The notes under the pieces: model-generated
The model's database searches: none
Seen by the model: only the letters and a program-made list of their open reading frames with translations
Told to the model about the DNA's origin: nothing
Assembly: GCF_900497805.2 (NCBI RefSeq)
Contig: NW_020954548.1
Span: 11,883,984 to 11,947,983 of the forward strand
Direction of reading: 5' to 3'
DNA length: 64,000 nt
Source: Vombatus ursinus
Lineage: Eukaryota; Chordata; Mammalia; Diprotodontia; Vombatidae
Shown: positions 63,692-64,000 of the stretch, in pieces
How positions within the stretch are numbered: the stretch's first letter is position 1
How the letters are laid out: each line of letters opens with the position of its first letter
Made by a program: the position numbers and the translations under genes

Positions 63692-64000
63692 CAATTCTGT
63701 TATTATTCATTTAATGTAAAAGTGCTACTCATTATAAGGGCAGAAAGTTAGTATTAATTTCACCAGGAATAGAACAGGTTTTTTTTTCCTAGCTGTGAAG
63801 CTCAACACAAAAAATTCAAGTGTTATTATAACAATGACTGGAAACACTAAAGTTAACATCTGTATTAGGCCACACATTTACCAATGACTTTTTTTTCCTT
63901 TAATAAGCCACAGAATCATCTTCTTCCCAAGTCAATGATCTACTGGGGAGCTATTTCTATTCTGAATTTCCACAAGAGTCTCTGGAACCCTCTTTGCTGT
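63692..64000. other. No gene or recognised repeat
   Basis: AT-rich, unique-looking sequence running off the window. Confidence 0.35.

Overview
The window looks like marsupial nuclear DNA. The main evidence is the repeat set: tRNA-derived CORE-SINEs carrying a Bov-B/RTE-type 3' tail (MAR1 type), short CORE-SINEs with an A-rich tail, L1 copies with the marsupial-type 3' region, RTE (Bov-B-like) LINE debris, and a dense background of L2, MIR, MIR3 and L3/CR1. I cannot separate an American from an Australian marsupial by eye. Family names are from memory of consensus sequences, not from a search. I recognise no host protein-coding exon, rRNA, tRNA, CRISPR array or operon, and no LTR or retrovirus-like element, so the window is either intergenic or inside a large intron. 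Nearly all open frames are short chance frames or antisense shadows of LINEs. The exceptions are genuine L1 and RTE ORF2 remnants and one unassigned 130-codon frame at 28144-28536 (minus). Layout: 1-4.9 kb holds SINE, L2 and Bov-B fragments plus a non-repeat stretch with AP-1- and CRE-like sites. 4.9-10.45 kb is an L1 cluster: a 2.9-kb minus-strand L1 with ORF2 remnants, then an older minus-strand L1 split by a MIR, an RTE-tailed element and a younger plus-strand L1 with a perfect 15-bp target-site duplication (TSD). 10.5-17.5 kb has non-repeat DNA (including a perfect RFX-type X-box palindrome), an RTE ORF2 fragment, a hAT-like element and the second RTE-tailed element. 17.5-30 kb is mostly L2 and SINEs, with a small hAT-like MITE flanked by an 8-bp TSD and two copies of one old L1 subfamily. 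30-45 kb has MIR3 and L3 fragments, a SINE-borne minisatellite, a 16-bp palindrome in non-repeat DNA, and an L1 end with a 13-bp TSD. 45-54.4 kb has an L3/CR1 ORF2 fragment beside a rare L1 5' fragment, and L2 copies interrupted by SINEs and L1. 54.4-64 kb has more non-repeat DNA, including two adjacent hairpins and an octamer-containing palindrome at 57.1-57.3 kb, and ends with an L3 copy interrupted by a SINE with a 14-bp TSD. Nothing here amounts to a new gene system. The points most worth following are the possible regulatory or structured elements in non-repeat DNA, the RTE-tailed family seen twice, and the unassigned reading frame. The nested insertions with readable TSDs give a relative order of events.
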